Source of the DNA: an uncultured Clostridia bacterium
GTDB taxonomy: Bacteria > Bacillota > Clostridia > TANB77 > CAG-508
Direction: 5' to 3'
DNA: 64,000 nucleotides
Assembly (NCBI GenBank): GCA_934130085.1
Contig: CAKOXK010000009.1
Span: 1-64,000, forward strand
Below the pieces are notes generated by a model, which saw only the letters and a list, made by a program, of their open reading frames with translations, had not been told where the DNA came from and made no database searches. A program made the translations under genes and the position numbers. Of the stretch, positions 19,698 through 28,336 are shown piece after piece. How positions within the stretch are numbered: position 1 is the stretch's first letter; every line of letters begins with the position of its first letter.

Positions 19698-22565
19698 ATG
19701 ATACCAAAAATAAGAGCAAAAAAAATTATACTAGTTTTATGTTTGCTATTTATTTTATTGGTGTCTTTTTTTGTTTTTTTTAATACCAATGAAAATGATA
19801 CAAATCTCATGACTGTAAAAGAGCGCGTTAGCAGAGCAATAAATAATAGAAGTTATTCACACGAATCTGTTACATATTATGTAGCAGCTAACGGAACATC
19901 ATCTGATGGAACAGACGTAGATAATCCAATGTCACTTGATGAAGCAAACAAAAAAACTTTTAACGGAAATGATAAGATTTTACTAAAAGCAGGTGATATT
20001 TTTTACGGACAGATTAATTTTAAAATAGATACAAGTGTAGAAGATATGGCATATATAGGATGTTATGGTGAAGGGGAAAAGCCAATATTATCAGCTGCTA
20101 AAATAATTGAAAGCGAAGAAAAATGGGAAAAGTACAAAGACAATATTTATAGAGTTGATCTAAAAAATTTTGAAAATTTTTCTGGCCTAAAGAAAAATGA
20201 CCAAAACTCATGTGATATAGGATTTTGGGAAGATGAAAGAGGAAATATTTATGGAAAGAAGAAGAACTTACTTGCAAATCTAAATAAAATAGGCGATTTC
20301 TATTGTGACGGAAGATATTTTTATTTAAGAACTGAAATGAATCCATATAAAGAGTATGGAAAAATTATTCTTGCAACTAAGTTAGAGATGGTTAGAGTAG
20401 GTAGCAGGTGCGTAGTAGAAAATTTACATATTGAATGCACCGGCTCACATGGAATAGTAAAGAAATATACTAATATAAAAGACACTGAAATAAGAGATTG
20501 TATTATTGAAAAGATTGGCGGAAGTTACTTATATGGCATTGGAAATAAAAATATTGCAAGATATGGAAATGGAATAGAATTTTGGAACCAAGCAGAAAAT
20601 ACTTATGTACATAATTGTATTTTTTCTCAAGTATTTGATGCAGCTTATACTTTACAAGGAAATAATGTAGCAAACGGATTTAAAAATAATATATGCGAAA
20701 ATAACATCTTTATTAATTGCTCATATAATACTGAATTTTTTACAAGTAACTCAACTGGACTTGGAAATCCAAATATGGAGGAGACGATTGTTAGAAATAA
20801 TATTTCTATAAATCAAGATAGAGGTTGGGGGTACTTGTGCAGAACAAATGAGACAAAGTATTTAGGTGGGAATGTTGTTATATCTAGAATAACAGACAAA
20901 AGTAGGATTTTATATTATAATAACATTTCATTTAACAGCTTGAGGCTATATTTTAAGAGAAGCTTTGTAAAAGATGAAACATTTAAGAAGGTATTTTGTT
21001 CATATAACAATATTAATATTATAGGAAAAGATACATCTATTCTAGGGGATGATAATGGAGAAATTATAACTAATATAGAAAAAATAAATGGATATGATAA
21101 TTTGGATGAGAAGTCATTTTATGGAGCAATAACAGATGAACAAATTACACAGATTAATAGTGATTTAATGATTAAAAGTTTTAACTACGAAAAAATACGA
21201 ACGTATTATGAAAATCTTGCATTGGAAACAAGAACAAATAGTTTATTAGATAAAATATATTCTTGTTACTCAGAGATAGATAGTAATGTAGAATCTAAAG
21301 AAATTAGAGATGAAGTAAATAATATTAACAAAATGTTAAAAGAAATAAAAAGTCAAGAGAAGGTAATAACTCTAGAAGAACTTAATAAACTTTTTGATGA
21401 AAGTACTAATATAGTTAATTTAATTATAAGAAAAAATGAAGAGAGTTTAATTAAGAATACGGAAAAAATATTTGAAGTATATGAAATGTTGTTTAACGGG
21501 CTTCTAACAGAAACAAATAACGTAGATGAAGAAGAAATTAGGAATGAAATTAACACTATAATTTCGAAGTACAACGATAATACAGATCTAGAAATTGAAG
21601 AAACAACTGGACTTGTAAACAATTTAAAGGAATTATATCAAAAAGTAATTAGTTGTAACAATAGTATAGAGGCATACTTATATGAAAGGCAGATTGAAAA
21701 CACAAATAATACAGTAAATAGCTTATTAGATTCAATCATTTCCTCTGCTGCATCTTCCGAGGCAAAGAATATTTCTGCTTCGTTCAGTTCTACTGAGCCA
21801 ACTAATAAAGATGTAACTGTAACAATCAATTTGCCAAACAACTCATATATAAAAGGTTACCAAGATGGAAAAATTGTATATACTGAAAATGCTAAAAAGC
21901 AAATTACAGTTGTAATAAGAGGATATGAATTCACGTATGAAATTGCAGTGACAAATATTGATAAAGAAGCACCAACAATATCAAACATAACGGATGGAGT
22001 AGCATATTTAAATGAAGCATCTCCAAAGGTATCAGATACAAATTTATCAGATGTAAAATTATATTATGAAGGACAGGCTGTAAACAATTATTACAATGGA
22101 GCTAAATTAACTGATATTGGTTCATACATAATAATTGCAACAGATAAAGCAGGAAATGAATCAAGAGTAAATTTTTCAATATATGAAGTAATATCTGAAA
22201 AATACGATATTTCTGGCAACTACATAAAGAATATCACTAAAAAAACACAAGGAATTCAAGTTGCGAACAATATAAACGTAAAAAGTGAATACGAATTAAT
22301 AAGAAACAATAGTAAAATAAATAGTTCAGACAAAGTAGCAACAGGTGATATTTTAAAAGTTGGTTCATCTACATTCACACTGATTGTTGCCGGAGACATT
22401 ACTAAAACATCAGATGTAAATGTAAAAGATCTAGTAAAACTTAGAAAATGTTTAATTGATACAGAAAAACTAACTGAAATAGAAAAATTAGCAGCAGACG
22501 TAAATGAGGACACAAAAATTAATGTAAAAGATTTAGTAGGCATACGTAAACTTATACTAAAATAA
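19698..22565 (+). CDS. Secreted right-handed beta-helix protein with C-terminal dockerin-like domain
   Basis: 955 aa. A signal peptide or anchor covers residues 4-28. Residues about 40-450 look like a parallel beta-helix (repeats such as VVENLHIECTGSHGI, IRDCIIEKIGG, NNICENNIFINC), the fold of polysaccharide lyases, hydrolases and epimerases. A charged helical region follows (about 470-690), then an Ig-like segment. The end has two EF-like repeats (DVNVKDLVKLRKCLI and KINVKDLVGIRKLIL) resembling a type I dockerin. ATG 19698 is preceded by AAAGGAGG (19686-19693); an in-frame ATG at 19677 is less likely. It may trim or modify the exported glycan. Catalytic residues cannot be assigned by eye. 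Confidence 0.75.
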   Translation: MIPKIRAKKIILVLCLLFILLVSFFVFFNTNENDTNLMTVKERVSRAINNRSYSHESVTYYVAANGTSSDGTDVDNPMSLDEANKKTFNGNDKILLKAGDIFYGQINFKIDTSVEDMAYIGCYGEGEKPILSAAKIIESEEKWEKYKDNIYRVDLKNFENFSGLKKNDQNSCDIGFWEDERGNIYGKKKNLLANLNKIGDFYCDGRYFYLRTEMNPYKEYGKIILATKLEMVRVGSRCVVENLHIECTGSHGIVKKYTNIKDTEIRDCIIEKIGGSYLYGIGNKNIARYGNGIEFWNQAENTYVHNCIFSQVFDAAYTLQGNNVANGFKNNICENNIFINCSYNTEFFTSNSTGLGNPNMEETIVRNNISINQDRGWGYLCRTNETKYLGGNVVISRITDKSRILYYNNISFNSLRLYFKRSFVKDETFKKVFCSYNNINIIGKDTSILGDDNGEIITNIEKINGYDNLDEKSFYGAITDEQITQINSDLMIKSFNYEKIRTYYENLALETRTNSLLDKIYSCYSEIDSNVESKEIRDEVNNINKMLKEIKSQEKVITLEELNKLFDESTNIVNLIIRKNEESLIKNTEKIFEVYEMLFNGLLTETNNVDEEEIRNEINTIISKYNDNTDLEIEETTGLVNNLKELYQKVISCNNSIEAYLYERQIENTNNTVNSLLDSIISSAASSEAKNISASFSSTEPTNKDVTVTINLPNNSYIKGYQDGKIVYTENAKKQITVVIRGYEFTYEIAVTNIDKEAPTISNITDGVAYLNEASPKVSDTNLSDVKLYYEGQAVNNYYNGAKLTDIGSYIIIATDKAGNESRVNFSIYEVISEKYDISGNYIKNITKKTQGIQVANNINVKSEYELIRNNSKINSSDKVATGDILKVGSSTFTLIVAGDITKTSDVNVKDLVKLRKCLIDTEKLTEIEKLAADVNEDTKINVKDLVGIRKLILK

Positions 22566-22575
22566 TAAATAATAA

Positions 22576-22606
22576 AGATCCTTCGGCTTAACCGTAGGAT
22601 TTTTAT
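22576..22606 (+). terminator. Terminator of the exopolysaccharide operon
   Basis: ATCCTTCGG (22578-22586) pairs with CCGTAGGAT (22592-22600), one T-T mismatch, 5-nt loop, followed by TTTTATT. It separates the operon from the AAA/Toprim cassette. Confidence 0.8.
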
Positions 22607-22716
22607 TGTTGACAATAGTTGAACAATGAAAATCTACTATAATTGGAATTTTTTTTGAAGTATTACATATAATATGAAAAAAATATACATTAATGTTAAA
22701 AAACAATGTAAAAAAA

Positions 22717-22745
22717 TTGCATTTAAATTAAAAATGTAGTACAAT
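22717..22745 (+). promoter_or_regulatory. Promoter of the AAA ATPase/Toprim cassette
   Basis: TTGCAT (22717-22722), 17-nt spacer, TACAAT (22740-22745). The predicted start of transcription falls close to the AAGGAGG ribosome site (22752-22758), so the leader would be very short. A TTGACA at 22609 and TATAAT at 22638 are also present but badly spaced. Confidence 0.45.
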
Positions 22746-22765
22746 AAGGTCAAGGAGGTTGTAAT

Positions 22766-23914
22766 ATGTTAACCAAAATAATAATGAAAAATTTTAAATC
22801 TTTTATGGAAGAATCTTCACTGGATTTAAAAGCGACAGGATATGAAATATTAAATGAAACTAATAAGGATGAAAATGAAATATTAAAGGGAGCACTTATA
22901 GTAGGAGGAAATGCAACAGGAAAATCAACTGTATTACAATCATTGAGATTATTATTAAGCTTGCTTGTATGGCAAATAAACATTAAGCCGCTTGACTATG
23001 TATGTCTTTTTAGTGAGAGAAAAGGAAACATGGAATTAACGTATGAATTTCTTATAAACAACAAAAACATACAGTACAAAATCGAAGGCGATGATAATGG
23101 AATTTATAAAGAAAATGTTAAAGTAGATTCCATAGAAAGATTAAATAGACTTAAAGACAATGCAGAATATATAGATGAAGATGGCAAAAAAACATCAATA
23201 GATAATCTTCAAAATGATCAGAGCGCAATTAGAAAAGTGTACTTTGATACAAAATTTTCAGATGATGAAACATTAAGAAAATGGTTTGAATTTCTCCAAA
23301 AATCAATATATATAGACCAAACCAATAAAAGAATTTTCAAATCATCTGGGGGAACGTCAACAATAACATACAGAGATTATTTTGAAAAAAACGGAACTGA
23401 AAAATTTAATGCTTTCCTAAGAAAAATTGGAAATTCGCAAACAGTCATGTATACGAATCAATACAGTAATGGAAGACTAAACTTCAATTTTGAAAATGGC
23501 CAGAGAGATGTAATAATGGAAAGAAAAGGCATGAACTTTGCCTTGCCAATAACCATGGAATCAGAAGGAAACCAAACCTTAATTAATACTATTCCTATGG
23601 TGTTTGAAACAATGAGAAGTGGAGGAATGGCTATAATTGATGAATTCAGTAGTGGTTTTCATAATGTACTTGAAGAAAAAATAATAAAGTATTTTATGGA
23701 AAACTCAAAAGAAGCACAACTACTATTGGTTTCACATTCAACGAATTTACTTACAAATAACTTGTTAAGACCTGACCAAATTTATACAGTTGACTTTATA
23801 AATGAAAAAGGAAGCAAATTAAACAGAGTTTCAGATAGCAAACCAAGAGAAGCTCAAAATTTAGAAAAAATGTACTTAAGTGGAGTGTTTAATGGATTAC
23901 CAGATATTCAATAA
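22766..23914 (+). CDS. AAA/ABC-type ATPase of a defence-like two-gene cassette
   Basis: 382-aa ATPase of the OLD/AAA_15-AAA_21 type. Walker A GGNATGKST is at 47-55; Walker B with D292-E293 is in GMAIIDEFSSGFHN, followed by LLLVSHSTNLL, the switch histidine region. The start MLTKIIMKNFKSFME is typical (an SMC-like KNFKSF). It overlaps the next gene by 23 nt. ATPases of this group pair with a Toprim or RloB-like partner in anti-phage systems (PARIS, AbiL, RloAB). Function here is inferred from that pairing. Confidence 0.8.
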   Translation: MLTKIIMKNFKSFMEESSLDLKATGYEILNETNKDENEILKGALIVGGNATGKSTVLQSLRLLLSLLVWQINIKPLDYVCLFSERKGNMELTYEFLINNKNIQYKIEGDDNGIYKENVKVDSIERLNRLKDNAEYIDEDGKKTSIDNLQNDQSAIRKVYFDTKFSDDETLRKWFEFLQKSIYIDQTNKRIFKSSGGTSTITYRDYFEKNGTEKFNAFLRKIGNSQTVMYTNQYSNGRLNFNFENGQRDVIMERKGMNFALPITMESEGNQTLINTIPMVFETMRSGGMAIIDEFSSGFHNVLEEKIIKYFMENSKEAQLLLVSHSTNLLTNNLLRPDQIYTVDFINEKGSKLNRVSDSKPREAQNLEKMYLSGVFNGLPDIQ

Positions 23915-24710
23915 AAATATTAAATTTAATAAGAATAAAAATATAGGTAAAGTAATTTATATAGTTGAGGGAGAAAGAAGAGAAATAAATCTTCTTAAGA
24001 TTATGTTTAGTAAAATCCTTGGCTATAAGGAAATTATTACAAGAACCAGGAGCGGAAAAGAAACATCGTCTGGAGATGAAGCAATTTTATTTAGGAGTGA
24101 GGAAAATATACAATCTAAGATAGCAATAATTAATTCAGAAAAAAGTAATGTTGCTAGCATTGAAAATGAAAGTTTTATAGAGGAACAAATCAGTGCACTA
24201 AAAAAATACGACTTGACTTTCAATTATGAAAATGCGGCAATATATTACATATTTGATGGAGACAGGATAAATGACGAAGGAAATCTTAGAAAATTAATTG
24301 ATAGGTTTTCAAATTCTCGAATGCCAAGTAAGGAGCATGAATTCGACGACATAGGAGGAATGCTCCTACTAAGTTATCCTGCTATAGAAACATTCATCAT
24401 ATCAAATTTTGAAAAGAATTTAATTAAATTTAATGAGCACTTTGATTTTAATAGCATGAAATTGAAAAAATATATTGATGATAAGAAATATACTGACTCA
24501 AAATTGAATATTAAATCAATTGAGAATGCTTTCATTGAAATGATTAATTCACTTGAAAATATAAAAATAAATAAGATAAACTTGGATGATGTGAAAGAAT
24601 TTAACGCTAAAATACTTAATTATGAAGTTACAAATAAGAGACAATATATGCTAAGTTTGCTACTGATATCATTTATTGATTTAGGCATAATTGAAATGAG
24701 AGAATGGTAA
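23892..24710 (+). CDS. Toprim/RloB-like protein, probable effector of the cassette
   Basis: 272 aa. VIYIVEGER (E26) and YIFDGDRIND (D122, D124) look like the acidic motifs of a Toprim fold, used by nucleases such as OLD, AriB and RloB. It begins at ATG 23892 with GGAG at 23883-23886; an in-frame GTG at 23880 is less likely. It overlaps the ATPase gene, which argues for co-translation and a complex. No close family was recognised, so DUF4435-like, RloB-like or a separate branch are all possible. Confidence 0.65.
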   Translation: MDYQIFNKNIKFNKNKNIGKVIYIVEGERREINLLKIMFSKILGYKEIITRTRSGKETSSGDEAILFRSEENIQSKIAIINSEKSNVASIENESFIEEQISALKKYDLTFNYENAAIYYIFDGDRINDEGNLRKLIDRFSNSRMPSKEHEFDDIGGMLLLSYPAIETFIISNFEKNLIKFNEHFDFNSMKLKKYIDDKKYTDSKLNIKSIENAFIEMINSLENIKINKINLDDVKEFNAKILNYEVTNKRQYMLSLLLISFIDLGIIEMREW

Positions 24711-24787
24711 TTCATTTTATGAAAAAACATACTTATTATGTTTAATTAAATTTTCGATTACATTCTCTATTTTTCTTCTTTTTTTAC

Positions 24788-24816
24788 TTGACATTAATAT
24801 GCAAAAGTTGGATAAT
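24788..24816 (+). promoter_or_regulatory. Sigma-A-like promoter of the cohesin-like surface protein gene
   Basis: TTGACA (24788-24793), 17-nt spacer, GATAAT (24811-24816), 32 nt upstream of the ATG at 24849; AAAGGATG serves as ribosome site. Confidence 0.7.
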
Positions 24817-24848
24817 AATGTAGTAATTTATCACAAAGGATGTAAAAA

Positions 24849-25727
24849 ATGAAAAGATTTATAAATAATGTTTTAATAATTTTATCGGCACTTATAATTG
24901 CAGTATCATTTAGCTGTGTATTCTCTAACAGAGTTGAGGCCGTAACAAATGGTTCAGTTACAGTTAAAATTGAACCTGATTCATCAAAACAAAAAGAAAG
25001 TAAAGTCTTAATAGTTAATGTTTCATTAACTGGCTTCAAAAATGTTAATTTAAACACGCCTATTGCGATGAGTGCTGTTTTAAACTATGATACATCTATT
25101 TTCTCAGGAGCTACAATTACTGGGAAAAACGGTTATTCAGCAATAATGGCTAATAGCAAAATGATTATTGATAGTAACTCAGCCAAAGATGGTGATATAA
25201 TAGCTGAAATTGATTTAACTATAAAACCTAATATTTCAGTTGATACAAAAACTGATATTAAATTATCTTCAATTGAAATTTCAAACGATGATACACTTGA
25301 TATGAGCATTTCAGAGCTAAAGGCTCAGGCTACTATCTTGAAAAATGTTGCAACACCTGCATCAGATGATACAAAGAATGATGAACAAGATAAGAATAAT
25401 GACTTAAGCAATAAAACATCAGTAAATAATGTAGCAGAGGATAAAAATAATACTACTAATAATACTACAAATGAAACTAATAAAAATGATACTTTAATTA
25501 CCAATGAAATAAAGAATGATAATAAAAATAACAACCAAACTACAAAAGCTACCACAAATGCCACAGAGGATAAAAAAGTTACTCCTATAGAGCCTATAAA
25601 AGATACTACAACAAGTAAAAAAAGCATTCCTCAAACTGGTGAAGCACCAATAGCCATAATTGCTATTGCTACGTTAATTGCTGTTGGAATTGTTACTTTT
25701 ATAAGATATAAGAAATTTTACGATTAA
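24849..25727 (+). CDS. Cell-wall-anchored protein with a cohesin-like domain
   Basis: 292 aa. Signal peptide at 1-31 (hydrophobic core, then VEA). Residues about 36-165 form a beta-rich domain resembling cohesins (VTVKIEPDS, VLIVNVSLTGF, AMSAVLNYDTSIFSG, DIIAEIDLTIKP). A long Asn/Thr/Asp/Lys-rich linker follows (about 170-255). The C-terminus is a sortase signal: IPQTGE, a hydrophobic segment and a basic tail (RYKKFYD). It could hold a dockerin-bearing enzyme on the wall; a dockerin-like domain occurs in the beta-helix protein ending at 22565. The cohesin call is by pattern only. Confidence 0.7.
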   Translation: MKRFINNVLIILSALIIAVSFSCVFSNRVEAVTNGSVTVKIEPDSSKQKESKVLIVNVSLTGFKNVNLNTPIAMSAVLNYDTSIFSGATITGKNGYSAIMANSKMIIDSNSAKDGDIIAEIDLTIKPNISVDTKTDIKLSSIEISNDDTLDMSISELKAQATILKNVATPASDDTKNDEQDKNNDLSNKTSVNNVAEDKNNTTNNTTNETNKNDTLITNEIKNDNKNNNQTTKATTNATEDKKVTPIEPIKDTTTSKKSIPQTGEAPIAIIAIATLIAVGIVTFIRYKKFYD

Positions 25728-25761
25728 TTTATAAAATAAATTAGTTCAAAAGAATTTGAAC

Positions 25762-25789
25762 TTGGCATGATATCACGAATTAATAATAT
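25762..25789 (+). promoter_or_regulatory. Possible promoter of the cps phosphoregulatory genes
   Basis: TTGGCA (25762-25767), 16-nt spacer, TAATAT (25784-25789). Just upstream is a 7-bp hairpin GTTCAAA-AGAA-TTTGAAC (25744-25761) without a T run. Confidence 0.45.
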
Positions 25790-25836
25790 TAAAATATATT
25801 TTATTTAATATTAAAAAATGGAAGGGTAATACTAAA

Positions 25837-26532
25837 ATGGATAATGATGAAATTGACTTAAAACAATTATTAGAACTGTTTTGGAATAAAAAAGTTTTTA
25901 TTCTTATAGTTGTTTTAATAGCGGTAATCATGGGTTATATTTATACAAGTTTTTTAGTTAAGCCAAAATATACTTCATCAACTACATTAATTTTGGCACA
26001 ACGTAATAGTGCTGATTCTACAGGCACAATTACATCAAATGATATTACTTTAAATGATAAGCTTATTGATACATATAAAGAAATAGCAACCTCAAACAGT
26101 GTTGTTAGAACAGTAGTTAGCAACTTAGGCCTTGCAAGTACTAAAGAGGTAGAGCTTAAGAAAGAGGTTAATGTTACTGCTGTAAATGGCACACAAATTT
26201 TGAAAATATCAGTTACTGATTCTAATGCTGATATGGCTACTAAAATCGCTAATGAAATGGGAAAGGTGTTCTCAAAAAGAGTCGCTGATATTTATAAGAT
26301 TGATAATGTAAGTATTGTTGATGAGGCTGAAACAACAGGAATACCAAGTAATATTAATCATAAAAAAGATATGCTAATATTTTTAGTTGGAGGAATTGTT
26401 GTAGCTGTTGCGCTAGTTCTACTAATCAACATGCTTGATAATTCAATTAAGAGTAGTACTGATATTGAAAGAGCATTAAATTTAAATATTTTGGCTGAAA
26501 TACCAGAATGTGATTTTTCATCAAAAAGATAA
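25837..26532 (+). CDS. Capsular polysaccharide chain-length regulator/kinase activator (CpsC/YveK type)
   Basis: Wzz-domain membrane protein of 231 aa. Membrane segments lie at about residues 20-42 and 180-200, with an extracellular loop between them (residues 45-175); the cytoplasmic tail after the second segment would switch on the tyrosine kinase encoded next. DLKQLLELFWNKK at the N-terminus is typical. It is followed by the kinase and phosphatase genes, forming the usual three-part control unit for capsule assembly. Confidence 0.9.
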   Translation: MDNDEIDLKQLLELFWNKKVFILIVVLIAVIMGYIYTSFLVKPKYTSSTTLILAQRNSADSTGTITSNDITLNDKLIDTYKEIATSNSVVRTVVSNLGLASTKEVELKKEVNVTAVNGTQILKISVTDSNADMATKIANEMGKVFSKRVADIYKIDNVSIVDEAETTGIPSNINHKKDMLIFLVGGIVVAVALVLLINMLDNSIKSSTDIERALNLNILAEIPECDFSSKR

Positions 26533-26619
26533 GATATATGCAGTATTACCTTATTGATGGTTAAGTTATGATACATTACGTTGTATTTTAGAATTTAAAA
26601 AACATATTAGGAGTTTTTT

Positions 26620-27591
26620 ATGAAAAGAGAGATTATTACAAGAGCGGATCCTAAGTCACCTGTTTCTGAGGTTTTCAGAACACTTAGAACCAATCTTCAA
26701 TATATGAAGAAGAGTAATTCTTGTCAGACATTAGTTCTTACCAGCACTGTTCAAGGGGAAGGTAAATCATTTGTTGCAGCAAACTTGGCTGTAACTTTTG
26801 CACAGGCTAGCAAGAAAACGCTTATAATTGATGCTGATATGAGACGTCCACGTCAACATACTATTTTTGGAGTTGATATGTTCCCAGGACTTTCAAATTA
26901 TTTATCAGGAATTAATTTATCAAGAAGTAGACATGAAACATCAATTAAAGAGTGTATTTATGCTACTAAAATTGATAATTTATATATGATGCCATCTGGC
27001 AATATTCCACCAAACCCATCAGAGCTTTTACAATCACGTAAACTAAATGCTTTACTTGATGAAATAGAGCCAAATTTTGATGTTATTATTTTTGATGGAG
27101 CACCTTGTTTACTTGTTACTGATAGCACTATAATTTCAAGAGTGGTTGATGCTACTATTTTGGTTGCTAGTCAAAATAAAACCAAGATGGATGATTTAAA
27201 AGAAGCTAAAAGAAGAATAGATCATGTTGGTGGTCATATAGCAGGAGTTGTACTTAACAGAGTTAAGGTTTCAAAAGCAAAATACAGTGAAAAATATTAC
27301 TATGAGTCAAATGAATCGCTTCCAACAATTACATCTTCAAGAACAAGAAGAACTGATAGAGAAACTAGCTATGATGAACAAGATGATGAAACTAGCCAAA
27401 GCAATAGTTCAAAAAGAGCTAATAGAGTAGATAGATCTTCAAGGGGAGGCTCTACATTATCTGATGAAGATTCAAAAACAAGCGAAAATCATACAAAAAC
27501 AAAAGAAATTAAAATTCCAAGTAGTGAAGTTACTGATGATAAGATAAGAGATATAATTGAGCAAATTAACAAGTTAAAAGAAGGTAACTAA
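26620..27591 (+). CDS. Tyrosine-protein kinase of the CpsD/YwqD family
   Basis: BY-kinase of 323 aa. Walker A sits in STVQGEGKS, Walker A' in LIIDADMRRPRQH, Walker B in DVIIFDGAP. A tyrosine cluster (EKYYYES, about residues 225-231) is the likely autophosphorylation site. It is followed by an unusual tail of about 90 residues rich in Ser, Arg, Asp and Glu before an ordinary end; most relatives stop soon after the tyrosine cluster. It works with the CpsC-like activator upstream and the phosphatase one base downstream. Confidence 0.9.
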   Translation: MKREIITRADPKSPVSEVFRTLRTNLQYMKKSNSCQTLVLTSTVQGEGKSFVAANLAVTFAQASKKTLIIDADMRRPRQHTIFGVDMFPGLSNYLSGINLSRSRHETSIKECIYATKIDNLYMMPSGNIPPNPSELLQSRKLNALLDEIEPNFDVIIFDGAPCLLVTDSTIISRVVDATILVASQNKTKMDDLKEAKRRIDHVGGHIAGVVLNRVKVSKAKYSEKYYYESNESLPTITSSRTRRTDRETSYDEQDDETSQSNSSKRANRVDRSSRGGSTLSDEDSKTSENHTKTKEIKIPSSEVTDDKIRDIIEQINKLKEGN

Positions 27592-27592
27592 T

Positions 27593-28312
27593 ATGATTGA
27601 TATTCATACTCACATTTTGCCTAGTATTGATGACGGCTCAAGAGATGCTGCCGAAACATTTGATATGATAAATGAGGCTTATGACGCGGGTTTTACTGAT
27701 ATCATTACAACATCACACTATATTACTGAACAGTATGAGGTTAACAAAAATGAAAGAAATCTTTTGTTGAATGCCATACAAAATAAGGTTGATGTTGAAA
27801 ACATTAACCTTATTCTGCATAATGGTGCTGAGGCGTATATTATGCCAAATCTTTCGGAGTATTATAATGAGGGAGTTATTCCTACATTGGCAAATAGTAG
27901 ATATGTTTTATTTGAATTTCCAATGCATTCAAAAGTACTTTATGGAAATGATGTAATTGAAGACTTAATTAAAAATAATTATATACCTATAATTGCACAC
28001 CCGGAAAGATATACCTTTGTTCAAAAAGATATAAGCATTGCTTTTGAGTGGATAGAAAAGGGAGCACTTCTACAATCAAATTATGGAAGCATAGTTGAGC
28101 AATATGGAAAAGCTGCAAAAAAAATATTTATAAAACTTTTACAAGAAAATGCAATTACTTTTTTAGGAACAGATAGCCACAGAAGAAAAGGTGTTTACAC
28201 GGAAATTAACGACATAATTGACGAATTAAAAAAGTATACTACAAATGATAATATTGAAAAAATGACAAAAATAAATCAACAAAAAGTAATTAATAATGAA
28301 GAAATTTTTTAA
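27593..28312 (+). CDS. Tyrosine-protein phosphatase of the CpsB/YwqE family (PHP fold)
   Basis: Manganese-dependent PHP phosphatase that removes phosphate from the CpsD-type kinase. The metal motifs DIHTHILPSIDDGS (residues 3-16), HPERY and TDSHRR are present. 239 aa, normal length. It starts 1 nt after the kinase gene; the ribosome site AGGTAA lies in the end of that gene. Confidence 0.92.
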   Translation: MIDIHTHILPSIDDGSRDAAETFDMINEAYDAGFTDIITTSHYITEQYEVNKNERNLLLNAIQNKVDVENINLILHNGAEAYIMPNLSEYYNEGVIPTLANSRYVLFEFPMHSKVLYGNDVIEDLIKNNYIPIIAHPERYTFVQKDISIAFEWIEKGALLQSNYGSIVEQYGKAAKKIFIKLLQENAITFLGTDSHRRKGVYTEINDIIDELKKYTTNDNIEKMTKINQQKVINNEEIF

Positions 28313-28336
28313 GTAAGTATGAATTAGGAGGGTAAT

